64,000 bases of DNA from contig NZ_JADFBX010000001.1 of assembly GCF_015223055.1 (NCBI RefSeq), positions 1 to 64,000 on the forward strand. Reading direction: 5' to 3'. The translations under genes were made by a program, and so were the position numbers. A model generated the notes under the pieces. The model saw only the letters and a program-made list of their open reading frames with translations, had not been told where the DNA came from and searched no databases. Below, in pieces: positions 48,676 to 58,028 of the stretch; the stretch's first letter is position 1; the number at the start of each line of letters is the position of its first letter. Origin of the DNA: Pedobacter sp. MC2016-24 (GTDB lineage: Bacteria > Bacteroidota > Bacteroidia > Sphingobacteriales > Sphingobacteriaceae).

Positions 48676-49749
48676 TTATTTTAAGGCATCTATTTTTTTC
48701 TTTATTTCTTCATATTTAACTTTATCATCTTTGAAAAGGTAAATAATTTTAAGGTTTTCTAAAGCGTTGCTGTTTTTTGGATCTAATGCTAAAGCTGCAT
48801 TATAATACGGAACAGACTGGTCGATGAATTTCATCATGGTTACACCCATGGCATTGAATTCTTTTACTTTTTTAGCATCGATACTGTTTCTTTTATTTTG
48901 AACAGCTAAGGCTTGCTTGTAATAAGTATCTCCCATCAAATATTGATAAGTTGCATTTTTTGGATCTTTTGCAATCAATTTAGTCAACATCTCCTGAGAT
49001 TTAGCGATGTCACCACTTTTAATGTAAAGATCAGTTTCCAAGCCAATGAAATAAGAATCTTCAGGGAATTTTAAAGAGGCTTCTTTTACCAATGCCAATC
49101 CAGCTACACTGTCTTTCAATTTGTCAAAGGTAATGTTGATGATCTCAGAATATAAGATTTTAGCATCTTTATAGTTCAGATCAATCGCTTTTTTGAAGTT
49201 TCTGATCACCTCAGGATAATTTGGAATTTCTTTAGCTGTAACACCTGCATTCACATACATTGAAGTGTCATTTGGGTGTTTTGCGGTGATGTCATTGAAT
49301 GCTTCCAGTGCTGCAGGGAAATTTTTAGCTTTATAAGCATAAATTGCTCTGTTTCTCAATGCGTTTTCGACATTTGTACTGGCTTGCTCAATGTTGTCCT
49401 TTTCAGAATTTTTAACATCTAAAGCTTTTGCTTTTGTTATGGCTTCTTCAGCTATTCCCTGAAATTTCTTTGAGTTATTCTGGTCTACAGAATCTACAAG
49501 AGCAATTCTTGATGCAAATAAAGCACGGTATGACCAGGCGTCTGGTAAGTCTTTTGATTTTTCATTAGCAATAGCCTTATCAGTATGCGCCAATCCGTCA
49601 TTCAGTGATTTTAAGTGATCGGTTAAGGTTTTCCCAGCGGTAATACCTAAAAGATTCCATGCTTTTTTCGCCTCATTGATTTCACTTTTCTGAGCGTTTG
49701 CAAATGAGGCTACACCTACAAACATTAAACTTAAAAGTATCTTTTTCAT
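48676..49749 (-). CDS. Exported TPR protein (paralog 2), downstream of gyrA
   Basis: 357 aa with a signal peptide (about 1-19, FANAQ). TPR-type repeats include AIYAYKAKNFPAALEAFNDITAKHPND and YPEVIRNFKKAIDLNYKDAK, followed by an unbroken helical C-terminus. It is a paralog of the next TPR gene, from a tandem duplication. The start is only 27 nt from the hairpin after gyrA, so expression may depend on read-through of that hairpin or on a promoter overlapping it. Periplasmic scaffolding or lipoprotein-complex roles are possible; nothing specific can be claimed. Confidence 0.82.
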   Translation of the reverse strand: MKKILLSLMFVGVASFANAQKSEINEAKKAWNLLGITAGKTLTDHLKSLNDGLAHTDKAIANEKSKDLPDAWSYRALFASRIALVDSVDQNNSKKFQGIAEEAITKAKALDVKNSEKDNIEQASTNVENALRNRAIYAYKAKNFPAALEAFNDITAKHPNDTSMYVNAGVTAKEIPNYPEVIRNFKKAIDLNYKDAKILYSEIINITFDKLKDSVAGLALVKEASLKFPEDSYFIGLETDLYIKSGDIAKSQEMLTKLIAKDPKNATYQYLMGDTYYKQALAVQNKRNSIDAKKVKEFNAMGVTMMKFIDQSVPYYNAALALDPKNSNALENLKIIYLFKDDKVKYEEIKKKIDALK

Positions 49750-49774
49750 TAGAATATAATTTGTTTTTAAGGTT

Positions 49775-49805
49775 ATAAAACTACCCGTATCAGGGGTAGT
49801 TTTAT
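49775..49805 (-). terminator. Terminator after gyrA
   Basis: A 12-bp stem (ATAAAACTACCC / GGGTAGTTTTAT; 49775-49786 with 49794-49805) 11 nt after the gyrA stop. The T-run after it on the minus strand is only four long, so read-through to the TPR gene is possible. Confidence 0.7.
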
Positions 49806-49815
49806 GTTATTTACA

Positions 49816-52404
49816 TTAGTTTTCTTCTTCGTTTGTTTCCTCATCAGCTGCTTCATCACCTTCCTCCTCAACATCTTCTTCCACGTCACCCTCTCCTGCT
49901 GGCTCACCATCAACTACAACATGGCTTTCTGCATCTTCAATCTCTTCGTCTTCATGTTCAATTCTTGCTACAGAAGCGATTTCATCATTGCCTTTCAGGT
50001 TAATTAAGCGAACACCTTGCGTGGCGCGTCCCATTACCCTCAGTTCGCTAACTACAATTCTGATCACAATACCAGATTTGTTGATGATCATCAGATCGTC
50101 AGCGTCTGTCACATTTTTAATAGCCACTAAAGCACCGGTTTTTTCAGTGATATTAATGGTTTTAACACCTTTACCACCTCTGTTGGTAACGCGATAATCT
50201 TCGATATCTGTACGTTTGCCATAACCTTTTTCTGAAACCACCAATACGGTTGCTCCCGGATCATCCACAGCAATCATGCCAACTACCTCGTCTTTGTCGT
50301 GGCCCAAGGTCACACCTCTAACTCCTGTAGCGGTTCTACCCATTGGTCTGACTTTCTCTTCATTGAAACGAATTGCTCTTCCTGAACGTAAAGCCATTAC
50401 AATTTCGCTAGATCCTGTAGTTAAGCTTGCTTCTAACAACTGATCACCTTCATTGATGTTAATTGCGTTGATACCATTAACACGAGGTCTTGAGTAAGCT
50501 TCTAATGAAGTTTTCTTAATCGTTCCTTTTTTAGTACACATGATGATGTAATTGTTTTCCAGATAATCCTGGTCTTTCAAATTAATCACCTTGATGAAGG
50601 CTTTGATTTTCTCTTCTTTAGGTATGTTGATGATGTTTTGGATAGCTCTTCCTTTACTTAATCTCGATCCTTCCGGAATTTCGTAAACCCTAAGCCAGAA
50701 ACAACGTCCCGTTTCTGTAAAGAATAACATGTAGTTGTGATTTGAAGCAATCAGCAAATGCTCGATGAAATCTTCATTTCTTGAATCAGAACCTTTAGAT
50801 CCCTTACCACCTCTACCTTGCGTACGGTATTCGGTTGCAGGGGTACGCTTGATATAGCCTTCGTGTGAGATGGTAATGACCACTTCCTCATCTTCGATGA
50901 AGTCTTCCATGCTCATGTCTTCCGCAGAGTGAACAATTTGAGTACGACGCTCATCACCAAATTTCTGACGAATTTCTGTCAACTCATCTTTGATGATCTG
51001 CATACGCAGGCCTTCATCAGCCAGGATTGATTTCAAATACTCAATGGTTTTCATCAATTCAGCATACTCATCTTTAATCTTATCGCGTTCCAGTCCGGTT
51101 AAACGACGTAGAGTCATGTCTAAGATCGCTCTGGCTTGAATATCACTCAAACCAAATTTCTCCATTAAGCCAACACGCGCTTCTTCAGGAGTTTCCGATG
51201 CACGGATTAACTTGATCACTTCGTCCAGGTGGTCTAATGCGATCAGGTAACCTTCTAAGATGTGTGCTCTTTTTTCAGCTTCAGACAATTCAAATTTAGT
51301 ACGGCGAACGATCACCTCATGCCTGTGATCCACAAAGTGCATGATTAAATCTTTCAGATTTAACATTTGTGGTCTGCCTTTTACCAGTGCAATGTTATTT
51401 ACACTAAATGAGGTTTGTAGTGCTGTTTGTTTAAATAGATTATTTAAGACGATGGAAGCATTTGCATCACGTTTGATTTCGTAAACAATGCGGATACCAT
51501 CCTTATTGGATTCGTCTTTAATGTTAGAAATTCCTTCAATTTTTTTCTCACCAACCAATTCAGCCGTACGCTCAATCATCATGGCTTTATTCACCTGGTA
51601 AGGGATTTCAGTTACAATGATCACCTCACGGTCTTTCAGCATTTCAATCTCAGCTTTTGCACGCATCAATACGCGTCCACGGCCAGTTTCAAAAGCTTCT
51701 TTCACACCTGTGTAACCGTAAATGATACCCCCGGTTGGGAAATCCGGCGCTTTAACAAACTTCATCAATTCCTCGATGGTGATTTCCCTGTTGTCGATGT
51801 AGTTTATTGTTGCATCAATTACCTCTGCCAGATTGTGCGGAGCCATATTGGTAGCCATACCTACAGCAATACCTGATGATCCGTTTACGAGCAAATTAGG
51901 GATTTTAGCAGGTAAAACTGTTGGCTCCTGTAAAGTATCGTCAAAGTTTAATTGAAAATCTACAGTATCCTTATTGATATCCGCCAGCATTTCTTCTGCA
52001 ATTTTGGAGAAGCGGGCCTCTGTATAACGCATCGCTGCAGGTGAATCACCGTCAATGTGTCCAAAGTTTCCCTGACCATCTACCATTGGATACCGTAAGC
52101 TCCAATCCTGAGCCATACGAACCATAGTAAAATATACAGACGCATCACCATGCGGGTGATATTTACCCAATACTTCACCCACAATACGGGCAGATTTCTT
52201 ATGTGGTTTACTGCTGGTTACACCTAAGTCGAGCATACCGTATAAAACACGGCGGTGTACGGGTTTCAATCCATCTCGTACATCAGGTAATGCCCTTGAT
52301 ACGATAACTGACATCGAGTAATCGATGTAAGCGGATCTCATTTGCTCGTCAATATCGATTCTAATTACTTTATCGTTTTCTTGATTTTCTAAATCTTCTG
52401 CCAT
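49816..52404 (-). CDS. gyrA: DNA gyrase subunit A
   Basis: 862 aa. The winged-helix domain has the catalytic Tyr127 in [10 protein letters not shown]. The GyrA-box is QGRGGKG (about residue 536), which separates GyrA from ParC, and the C-terminal beta-pinwheel has repeats such as [15 protein letters not shown]. The tail is extremely acidic (about 818-862, many Glu/Asp). At the positions equivalent to E. coli Ser83 and Asp87 this protein has Ala88 and Phe92 ([12 protein letters not shown]). Gyrase introduces negative supercoils, opposite to TopA (24.2-26.8 kb). Confidence 0.96.
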   Translation of the reverse strand: MAEDLENQENDKVIRIDIDEQMRSAYIDYSMSVIVSRALPDVRDGLKPVHRRVLYGMLDLGVTSSKPHKKSARIVGEVLGKYHPHGDASVYFTMVRMAQDWSLRYPMVDGQGNFGHIDGDSPAAMRYTEARFSKIAEEMLADINKDTVDFQLNFDDTLQEPTVLPAKIPNLLVNGSSGIAVGMATNMAPHNLAEVIDATINYIDNREITIEELMKFVKAPDFPTGGIIYGYTGVKEAFETGRGRVLMRAKAEIEMLKDREVIIVTEIPYQVNKAMMIERTAELVGEKKIEGISNIKDESNKDGIRIVYEIKRDANASIVLNNLFKQTALQTSFSVNNIALVKGRPQMLNLKDLIMHFVDHRHEVIVRRTKFELSEAEKRAHILEGYLIALDHLDEVIKLIRASETPEEARVGLMEKFGLSDIQARAILDMTLRRLTGLERDKIKDEYAELMKTIEYLKSILADEGLRMQIIKDELTEIRQKFGDERRTQIVHSAEDMSMEDFIEDEEVVITISHEGYIKRTPATEYRTQGRGGKGSKGSDSRNEDFIEHLLIASNHNYMLFFTETGRCFWLRVYEIPEGSRLSKGRAIQNIINIPKEEKIKAFIKVINLKDQDYLENNYIIMCTKKGTIKKTSLEAYSRPRVNGINAININEGDQLLEASLTTGSSEIVMALRSGRAIRFNEEKVRPMGRTATGVRGVTLGHDKDEVVGMIAVDDPGATVLVVSEKGYGKRTDIEDYRVTNRGGKGVKTINITEKTGALVAIKNVTDADDLMIINKSGIVIRIVVSELRVMGRATQGVRLINLKGNDEIASVARIEHEDEEIEDAESHVVVDGEPAGEGDVEEDVEEEGDEAADEETNEEEN

Positions 52405-52470
52405 AAATATTAATGTTCCTTAAGAACGATTTAAATGTGGTATTCTTATAACCTTGCGAATTTAATAAAA

Positions 52471-52491
52471 AATGCGCCGTTTAGGCGCATT
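52471..52491 (-). terminator. Terminator after hemF
   Basis: An 8-bp GC-rich stem AATGCGCC/GGCGCATT (52471-52478 with 52484-52491). On the minus strand it runs into a T-tract (52467-52472), 44 nt after the hemF stop. Confidence 0.8.
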
Positions 52492-52534
52492 GTGGAAAAT
52501 TTTATCGCATAAAAGAAGTATCATTTTGACTACT

Positions 52535-53431
52535 CTAGGCCCATGAAATCCCTTTTTTTAGTTTACTTAAGGTATCTGCTTCCGGACTACCAGCTGTTGG
52601 GTTATAATTGTATGTCCATTTGGCCAGGGGCGGCAAACTCATCAGGATAGATTCTATTCGTCCATTGGTTTCAAGGCCAAACTTAGTGCCTGCGTCATAG
52701 ACCAGATTGAATTCTGCATACCTGCTTCTGCGCAAGTATTGCCATTCCTGTTGTTGTTCTGTAAATTCAGCATCCCGGTTTCGGTCGATTAACTCAGTAT
52801 AGGCCGGAATAAAGGTGTTGCCAACCGCTACAGAAAAATCGAGCAGCTGATCAAATGAAAGTCCTGTATTATCTGGCTTCAGGCGGTCGTAAAAAATTCC
52901 GCCAACCCCTCTTGTTTCTTCTCTGTGTTTAATGAAAAAGTAATCATCAGCCGTAGCCTTGAATTTGCTGTAAAACGAAGCATCAAACTCATCACAGGTT
53001 TGTTTCAACAGATGATGGAAAAAACGGGCATCTGTATCGATCACATAATGTGGCGTAAGGTCTATACCGCCACCAAACCAACGGGTTTGTTCATCCATTT
53101 CAAAATAACGGATATTCATGTGGATAATGGGTACAAATGGATTAGCGGGATGCATAACGATTGATACACCAGTCGCAAAAAAATCATCACTCTCAACTTT
53201 GAATGCTTTTTTAACCGCGTCAGGAAGTTTACCATGAACAGCTGAGAAATTCACTCCGCCTTTCTCAATCACATTGCCATTTTGCAGCACTCTGGTCCTG
53301 CCTCCGCCACCACCTTCCCTATTCCAGATTTCTTCTTCAAAACGGGCTTTTCCATCCGCTATTTCAAGGCTGCTACAAATTTCGTCCTGAATTTTTTGAT
53401 AAGCAGCTACTACTTCATCTTTAAATGCCAT
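52535..53431 (-). CDS. hemF: Oxygen-dependent coproporphyrinogen III oxidase
   Basis: 298 aa. HemF signatures: IWNREGGGGGRTRVLQNG (about 31-48), the active-site region IHMNIRYFEMDEQTRWFGGGIDLTPHY (about 108-132), and FFIKHREETRGVGGIFYDRL. It oxidatively decarboxylates coproporphyrinogen III to protoporphyrinogen IX in haem synthesis, as a dimer. An aerobic lifestyle is consistent with this. The -7 box TAACTTTG (53449-53456) lies 17 nt before the ATG. Confidence 0.96.
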   Translation of the reverse strand: MAFKDEVVAAYQKIQDEICSSLEIADGKARFEEEIWNREGGGGGRTRVLQNGNVIEKGGVNFSAVHGKLPDAVKKAFKVESDDFFATGVSIVMHPANPFVPIIHMNIRYFEMDEQTRWFGGGIDLTPHYVIDTDARFFHHLLKQTCDEFDASFYSKFKATADDYFFIKHREETRGVGGIFYDRLKPDNTGLSFDQLLDFSVAVGNTFIPAYTELIDRNRDAEFTEQQQEWQYLRRSRYAEFNLVYDAGTKFGLETNGRIESILMSLPPLAKWTYNYNPTAGSPEADTLSKLKKGISWA

Positions 53432-53448
53432 TTCAATTAAACTAAGCT

Positions 53449-53456
53449 CAAAGTTA
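53449..53456 (-). promoter_or_regulatory. Putative -7 box (TAACTTTG) of hemF
   Basis: Exact TAnnTTTG match on the minus strand, 17 nt upstream of the hemF ATG, giving a short leader of about 10 nt. Confidence 0.5.
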
Positions 53457-53559
53457 ACCTTAATAACCCCCCAATAATAGCTTTAATTACAGATAGTACA
53501 TTGTTTTGACACTATGCTTTGGCAAAATTACGTGTAACCAATCTTGCAGATGGAACAAG

Positions 53560-53583
53560 AAAAAGGCAACTTAATAAGCTGCC
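53560..53583 (-). terminator. Terminator after the small lipoprotein gene
   Basis: GGCAACTT pairs with AAGCTGCC (53565-53572 with 53576-53583, one G-U), with T-runs on both sides. It follows the stop of the 67-codon gene at 53596. Confidence 0.8.
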
Positions 53584-53595
53584 TTTTTTTTTTCA

Positions 53596-53799
53596 TTATT
53601 GCACGGGAGGCATTTTAGCTGTATCAGGCGGCATCTTAACCGCAGTGTCAACTGGTTTCATCGTATCTGTCGGAACAGAAATCGCTGTGTCCCGACTCAT
53701 GCTATCCGTTGTGCCGGAAACATTTTTGGTTGAGTTGCAAGCCGATAGAGATAACATTAAGAATCCGCTAAAGACAAGACTTAAATATGCTTTTTTCAT
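53596..53799 (-). CDS. Small lipoprotein, Thr/Pro/Asp-rich
   Basis: 67 aa. Signal with lipobox LSAC (Cys21), then a short tail rich in Thr, Asp and Pro with repeated DT(A/M) units (DTAISVPTDTMKPVDTAVKMPPDTAKMP). Such tails look unstructured. It is followed by its own terminator, supporting a real gene. Similar tiny lipoproteins are common and uncharacterised in Bacteroidota. The opposite-strand 102-codon frame at this place is its shadow. Confidence 0.75.
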   Translation of the reverse strand: MKKAYLSLVFSGFLMLSLSACNSTKNVSGTTDSMSRDTAISVPTDTMKPVDTAVKMPPDTAKMPPVQ

Positions 53800-53868
53800 G
53801 GGATGTGATTTAAATTCAATGATTTAACAATATAAATCAAGAATGGTTTTATTTAAATCAGATCCAGG

Positions 53869-54174
53869 CTATTTATGCATTTTTAATTTATCCAGAAGAT
53901 CTGGCGCCAGGTTCTCCGCATAAGCCCCATAGGCGTCTATAATTACACCTTTTAAATTTCCAACCTGGGATGATATTGCGTAAATGACTGCGCTGTCATC
54001 GGGGTCATTCAGGCCTTCAAAGCGATAGAATTCATCAATTTCGAATTCTTCAGGCATTAACCGTAAATCGATCGCCTTACATTCTATAAACTCTGGCTCC
54101 AGTTCAAAATCGTATTCGTAGCCCCGTTTATCCAGATCAGCTACAGCAGCAGTAAGCGTGTCGTATATATACAT
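53869..54174 (-). CDS. Conserved hypothetical protein, acidic, about 100 aa
   Basis: 101 aa: MYIYDTLTAAVADLDKRGYE at the N-terminus, then LECK/IECKAIDLRLMPEEFEIDEFYRFEGLNDPDDSAVIYAIS. I recognise this as a frequent Bacteroidota protein that databases often label phosphoribosylpyrophosphate synthetase. At this length it cannot be the full enzyme, so that name is probably a carried-over error. Function unknown. No membrane or signal features. Confidence 0.75.
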   Translation of the reverse strand: MYIYDTLTAAVADLDKRGYEYDFELEPEFIECKAIDLRLMPEEFEIDEFYRFEGLNDPDDSAVIYAISSQVGNLKGVIIDAYGAYAENLAPDLLDKLKMHK

Positions 54175-54254
54175 AATCCTAATTTACTAAAAAATTACTT
54201 CAACATGTGGTATAAAGTTTCATAGTTCAATAAACTTTCTGATATTTAAGCATC

Positions 54255-54740
54255 ATGGTTGTATCAGAAAAAACCCTTAAATGGGCCCTTTGCTTATACC
54301 CCCCGCTTTTATTTCAGCGGATTTGGGTTAAAAGGTTTCATCCGGGATTTCGTGGGGTGGATGTGAAGATTAATAAGAGTTTATTTAATAAAAACTATAA
54401 CGGATCTATTTTTGGTGGAACAATTTATGCAGCCACTGATCCATTTTATGCTTTACTGTTTGACCAGTTGTTGCAACGTAGAGGGTTTAAAGTCAGGGTT
54501 TGGCTTAAAAGTGCCTCCATTCAGTACCTGAAACCGGGACGGAAAAGCCTGTATTTTACAATTGAGGTGAATGAAGATATGTTAACGGAGGCGATCGAGG
54601 CTTTGAACACCGGCGGTAAATTTGTAAAAGCCTACCCGATGGAAATCAAAGATGCAGCGGGTGAATTGTGTGCTACGGTTATGAACGAGGTTTATATTCG
54701 TAATCTACATCAGGGAGAGCAATCTCGTATTGCCTATTAA
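54255..54740 (+). CDS. DUF4442 hot-dog-fold protein
   Basis: 161 aa. The pattern NYNGSIFGGTIYAATDPFYALLF is typical of DUF4442, a YiiD-C/thioesterase-like hot-dog family. The first part is basic and hydrophobic (ALCLYPPLLFQRIWVKRFHP). Substrate and reaction are unknown; a thioesterase-type CoA substrate is only a family-level guess. The AlbA_2 gene follows after 25 nt on the same strand and may be co-transcribed. Confidence 0.82.
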   Translation: MVVSEKTLKWALCLYPPLLFQRIWVKRFHPGFRGVDVKINKSLFNKNYNGSIFGGTIYAATDPFYALLFDQLLQRRGFKVRVWLKSASIQYLKPGRKSLYFTIEVNEDMLTEAIEALNTGGKFVKAYPMEIKDAAGELCATVMNEVYIRNLHQGEQSRIAY

Positions 54741-54765
54741 ATTATTGTGATCAAGTTTAAACGAA

Positions 54766-55389
54766 ATGAACATCAGGAAACTAATTTTACAGGGTGAAGG
54801 CACAATGCTTGATTTCAAGAAAACCATTACAAACAATGAAAAAATAGCGAAAAGTCTTGTCGCATTTGCCAATAATAAAGGCGGAAAATTGTTGATTGGC
54901 GTGGCAGATAACGGCAATATCATCGGCGTCAAGTCGGAAGATGAAGAGCGGTATATGATTACCAAATCTGCCCACCAATTCTGTAAGCCAGCTATAGAGC
55001 CCGAGTTTGAGGAGATCTATGTAGATGATAAATTGGTTCTTGTTGTCAATATTCCTAAAAGTGATACTAAACCGCATTACGCGCTGGATGAAAATAAAAA
55101 ATGGTGGGTTTATTTCAGGGTCAATGATAAAAGTTTACTTGCCAGTAAAATAATAGTTGATGTCATTAAAAAGAGCAATGATGCTATCGGTCAGCTTATC
55201 CCATACACTGATGATGAGAAGAAACTGTTTGAATATCTTGGGCAGGAAGGTCGCATCACATTGAAACAATTTACCAGGCTCACCAGAAGCTCAAATAAAA
55301 AGGCACAAAAAATAATAGTTAACCTTATTGTAAGTGGTGTGCTTAAGCCGAATACCTCAGAGAAAGAAGAATATTTTACAACAACCTGA
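54766..55389 (+). CDS. AlbA_2 (Schlafen-type) domain protein
   Basis: 207 aa. An N-terminal AlbA_2/Schlafen ATP-binding-type domain covers about residues 10-130, with the characteristic GEGTMLDFKKTITNNEKIAKSLVAFANNKGGKLLIGVADNGNIIG. A winged-helix-like C-terminus follows (LKQFTRLTRSSNKKAQKIIVNLIVSGVLKPN), suited to DNA binding. It may be a transcription regulator. It sits between DUF4442 and the MATE pump gene, a plausible but unproven regulator of the latter. Confidence 0.85.
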   Translation: MNIRKLILQGEGTMLDFKKTITNNEKIAKSLVAFANNKGGKLLIGVADNGNIIGVKSEDEERYMITKSAHQFCKPAIEPEFEEIYVDDKLVLVVNIPKSDTKPHYALDENKKWWVYFRVNDKSLLASKIIVDVIKKSNDAIGQLIPYTDDEKKLFEYLGQEGRITLKQFTRLTRSSNKKAQKIIVNLIVSGVLKPNTSEKEEYFTTT

Positions 55390-55445
55390 GGTAAAATAAA
55401 CAGGAATTTTAAAAACCGAGGTTAAAATAACCGACTTTTGTGCAC

Positions 55446-56822
55446 ATGTTACATGCACTATACCAAAAATATAAGCCTTATTATTCAGACAATTTAAGAT
55501 TGGCGATGCCTATTGTGGTTTCTCAGCTTGGACATACGCTGGTTCATTTGGCTGATAGTGTAATTGTTGGGCACTTTGCCGGTACGGTGCAGTTGGCTGC
55601 AGTATCGCTGGTGAACAGTCTTTTCATGCTCATACTTGTGATCGGAATGGGTATTGCTTACGGGCTAACCCCATTGATTGCCCAGGAAAACGGACGTAAA
55701 AACTATGAAGAGTGCGGCAGGTTGTTGTCAAATAGTCTGATTATTAACATACTAACATCGGTGTTGCTCTATCTGTTTGTTCATTTGGGAACCTTGTTGG
55801 TAATTGATCATCTTGGGCAGTCGCCTGAGGTTGTTGCTTATGCTAAACCATATCTTGGTTACCTTGGCATTTCGATCATTCCATTGATGATTTTTCAAAC
55901 CTTTAAACAATTTGCAGAAGGCTTAGGCTTCACCAAACAAGCGATGTTTGTATCGATCTGGGGCAATCTGATTAACATAATTTTGGGAATTATTTTCGTT
56001 AAAGGTATGTTTGGTATAGCACCAATGGGTGTTAAAGGAGTTGGTTTAAGTACGCTGATCGACCGTACATTAATGGCTATAGTCATGACTGCTTATGTAT
56101 TGAAATCGAAATATTTCAAGCTTTATATTCATAGTTTTAAGCTTTTGTTTATCGACAAAATCAGAAGTTTAAAAATAGTTAAGATCGGAGCTCCAGTGGC
56201 GTTGCAATATTCATTTGAAATCAGTGCTTTTAGTGGAGCTGCCATTTTGATCGGAACCATTGGTGCTATAGAACAAGCTGCACATCAGGTTGCCATTAAC
56301 CTGGCTTCTGTAACATATATGATGGCCAGTGGTATTGCCTCTGCGGCGACCATAAAAACCGCAAATAATTTTGGTAAGCGAAATTTTCAGGATTTAAGAA
56401 GTTCTGCAATCGCGAGTTATCATGTAATCCTGCTTTTTATGAGTGCTACCGCCATTTTGTTTATAGCTGCCAATCATTTGCTTCCTTATATTTATACCGA
56501 AGATCAGGCTGTGATTGGTATTGCTGCTCAATTGCTCATTATTGCGGGGTTCTTCCAGTTATTTGACGGTACCCAGGTTGTGGGCTTAGGTGTTTTACGT
56601 GGCATTGGCGATGTAAACATACCTACAGTAATCACCTTCGTTGCCTACTGGGTTATTGGAATCCCTCTCGGTTATCTATTGGGTATTGTGCTGAGGCTTG
56701 GCGTAAACGGTATATGGTACGGTCTAACCTTCGGACTACTAACGGCCAGCTTTCTGCTTTTCTTTAGGTTCCAAAAAAGAACCAAAGTGCTCAATAGTCA
56801 GGTGCATTTGCATAAGAATTAA
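55446..56822 (+). CDS. MATE family efflux transporter
   Basis: About 458 aa from ATG at 55446; the GTG two codons earlier is less likely. Twelve membrane helices in two halves, with the MATE pattern SQLGHTLVHLADSVIVGHFAGTVQLAAVSLVNS at the start. These pumps use Na+ or H+ to export drugs or metabolites. A TTTG followed after 5 nt by ATG resembles the leaderless promoters elsewhere here, but the box reads GACTTTTG, one base off the TA consensus. An AlbA_2 gene lies just upstream. Confidence 0.93.
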   Translation: MLHALYQKYKPYYSDNLRLAMPIVVSQLGHTLVHLADSVIVGHFAGTVQLAAVSLVNSLFMLILVIGMGIAYGLTPLIAQENGRKNYEECGRLLSNSLIINILTSVLLYLFVHLGTLLVIDHLGQSPEVVAYAKPYLGYLGISIIPLMIFQTFKQFAEGLGFTKQAMFVSIWGNLINIILGIIFVKGMFGIAPMGVKGVGLSTLIDRTLMAIVMTAYVLKSKYFKLYIHSFKLLFIDKIRSLKIVKIGAPVALQYSFEISAFSGAAILIGTIGAIEQAAHQVAINLASVTYMMASGIASAATIKTANNFGKRNFQDLRSSAIASYHVILLFMSATAILFIAANHLLPYIYTEDQAVIGIAAQLLIIAGFFQLFDGTQVVGLGVLRGIGDVNIPTVITFVAYWVIGIPLGYLLGIVLRLGVNGIWYGLTFGLLTASFLLFFRFQKRTKVLNSQVHLHKN

Positions 56823-56864
56823 TACTTTTCTTTCAGACTTATGTTGTCATGCAATATCATATGG

Positions 56865-57071
56865 CTTGTCTTTCGACCGACAAGTCCACAGAAATTAATT
56901 CTACTAAATCTGTAGATTTATTTTGATTATTGGAAAAGTTGCCTTAATATTGTCTACCAATTTAATAGACAATATACGCGGTGACCATATTACTTATGGT
57001 CATTCTGCTAAAATATATCAACAACCAGTAACCTAAACAGCATTCGGTGAACTCTTTTGAGTTTACCGAAT
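56865..57071 (+). promoter_or_regulatory. Hairpin-rich leader upstream of the TauE gene
   Basis: Five successive hairpins: CTTGTC/GACAAG (56865-56884); TAAATCT/AGATTTA (56905-56920); ATATTGTCTA/TAGACAATAT (56947-56975); TGACCATA/TATGGTCA (56982-57002); and a 13-bp stem ATTCGGTGAACTC/GAGTTTACCGAAT with TTTT loop (57042-57071, one G-U) ending 15 nt before the ATG. The last is followed by T-rich sequence and could be an attenuator or terminator. No known riboswitch signature was seen. Confidence 0.5.
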
Positions 57072-57086
57072 TTTAAATCACATACC

Positions 57087-58028
57087 ATGAGTAGCCTACC
57101 GGAAAACGAAATTAAAGTAAGGATTGAAGATCGTGCACAAGAGAAAAAATGGCGACAAATTGCTTACTTATCCATACTGATTTTAATTTCTGTATTCGGT
57201 GGATATACATTGTACTCCTACCTTTCCTATGACCAGTTCATTGATTTAGGAAAGGAATTATACGGTAGTCTGGATGAAAAATTTCTATGGATGCTGTTTG
57301 TCGGTTTTGCTGCTCAAATGGTTGATGGCGCGTTGGGTATGGGCTATGGTGTGGTTTCTACTACCCTGCTCTTATCTGGTGGATTGAATCCAGCAGTTAT
57401 TTCGGGAAGTGTGCATACAGCCGAAATGTTTTCCAGCGGGGCGTCAGGTTTCAGTCACTATCGTTTCGGCAATGTGAATAAAAAGCTCTTTAAAACGCTC
57501 CTTATACCAGGGGTATTGGGTGCCATTGGGGGATCATTGCTGCTCTGCTATGCCGGTGAGGCATTTTCTCAGTACATCAGACCAGTGATATCAGTATATA
57601 CCTTACTGTTGGGCGTTAAAATATTAAGTAACGCTTTTAAAAAGCAAGCCAAGCCACAAAAAGTAAAGCGTGCAGGTTGGCTTGCCGGTGCCGGGGGTTT
57701 TTTAGATTCCTTTGGTGGCGGCGGTTGGGGGCCATTGGTCACCTCTACCCTTATTTCTAAGGGACGTACGCCTAAATATGTCATTGGATCTGTAAGTTTA
57801 ACAGAATTCTTTGTGACAATGGCCAGCGCAGTAACTTTTTTTATCATTCTCGGCGTAAGTCACTGGCAATCCATCCTCGGATTAATCATCGGTGGCGTAG
57901 CGGCTGCTCCATTGGCGGCCCGTTTAGTGGGTAAGCTACCCGTTAAGAAAATGTTTATTGGTGTGGCTGCAATTGTCATTATATCCAGTGTACGCATCAT
58001 CTGGATGTCGCTGGGTAAGTTACTCTGA
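57087..58028 (+). CDS. TauE/SafE-family sulfite/anion exporter
   Basis: About 313 aa from ATG at 57087; a TTG 30 nt earlier lies in a hairpin and is disregarded. Eight hydrophobic helices with the family repeat: FVGFAAQMVDGALGMGYGVVSTTLLLSGG (about 80-107) in the first half, and AGWLAGAGGFLDSFGGGGWGPLVTSTLISKG in the second. These proteins export sulfite, sulfoacetate or similar anions. A Cys-biosynthesis link is not visible nearby. The gene has a hairpin-rich 5' region. It overlaps the 61-codon minus-strand gene by 9 bp. Confidence 0.93.
   Translation: MSSLPENEIKVRIEDRAQEKKWRQIAYLSILILISVFGGYTLYSYLSYDQFIDLGKELYGSLDEKFLWMLFVGFAAQMVDGALGMGYGVVSTTLLLSGGLNPAVISGSVHTAEMFSSGASGFSHYRFGNVNKKLFKTLLIPGVLGAIGGSLLLCYAGEAFSQYIRPVISVYTLLLGVKILSNAFKKQAKPQKVKRAGWLAGAGGFLDSFGGGGWGPLVTSTLISKGRTPKYVIGSVSLTEFFVTMASAVTFFIILGVSHWQSILGLIIGGVAAAPLAARLVGKLPVKKMFIGVAAIVIISSVRIIWMSLGKLL

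Noticed and set aside
53869..54174. Phosphoribosylpyrophosphate synthetase
   Set aside because: The 101-aa protein has no PRPP-binding motif and is far too short; the common database name is probably wrong.
54255..55389. DUF4442-AlbA_2-MATE as a defence island
   Set aside because: AlbA_2/Schlafen domains occur in defence systems, but no nuclease, toxin or other defence gene accompanies this one.
55385..55432. Imperfect 17-bp direct repeat before the MATE gene
   Set aside because: Two copies differ at several positions and are AT-rich; no evidence of function.
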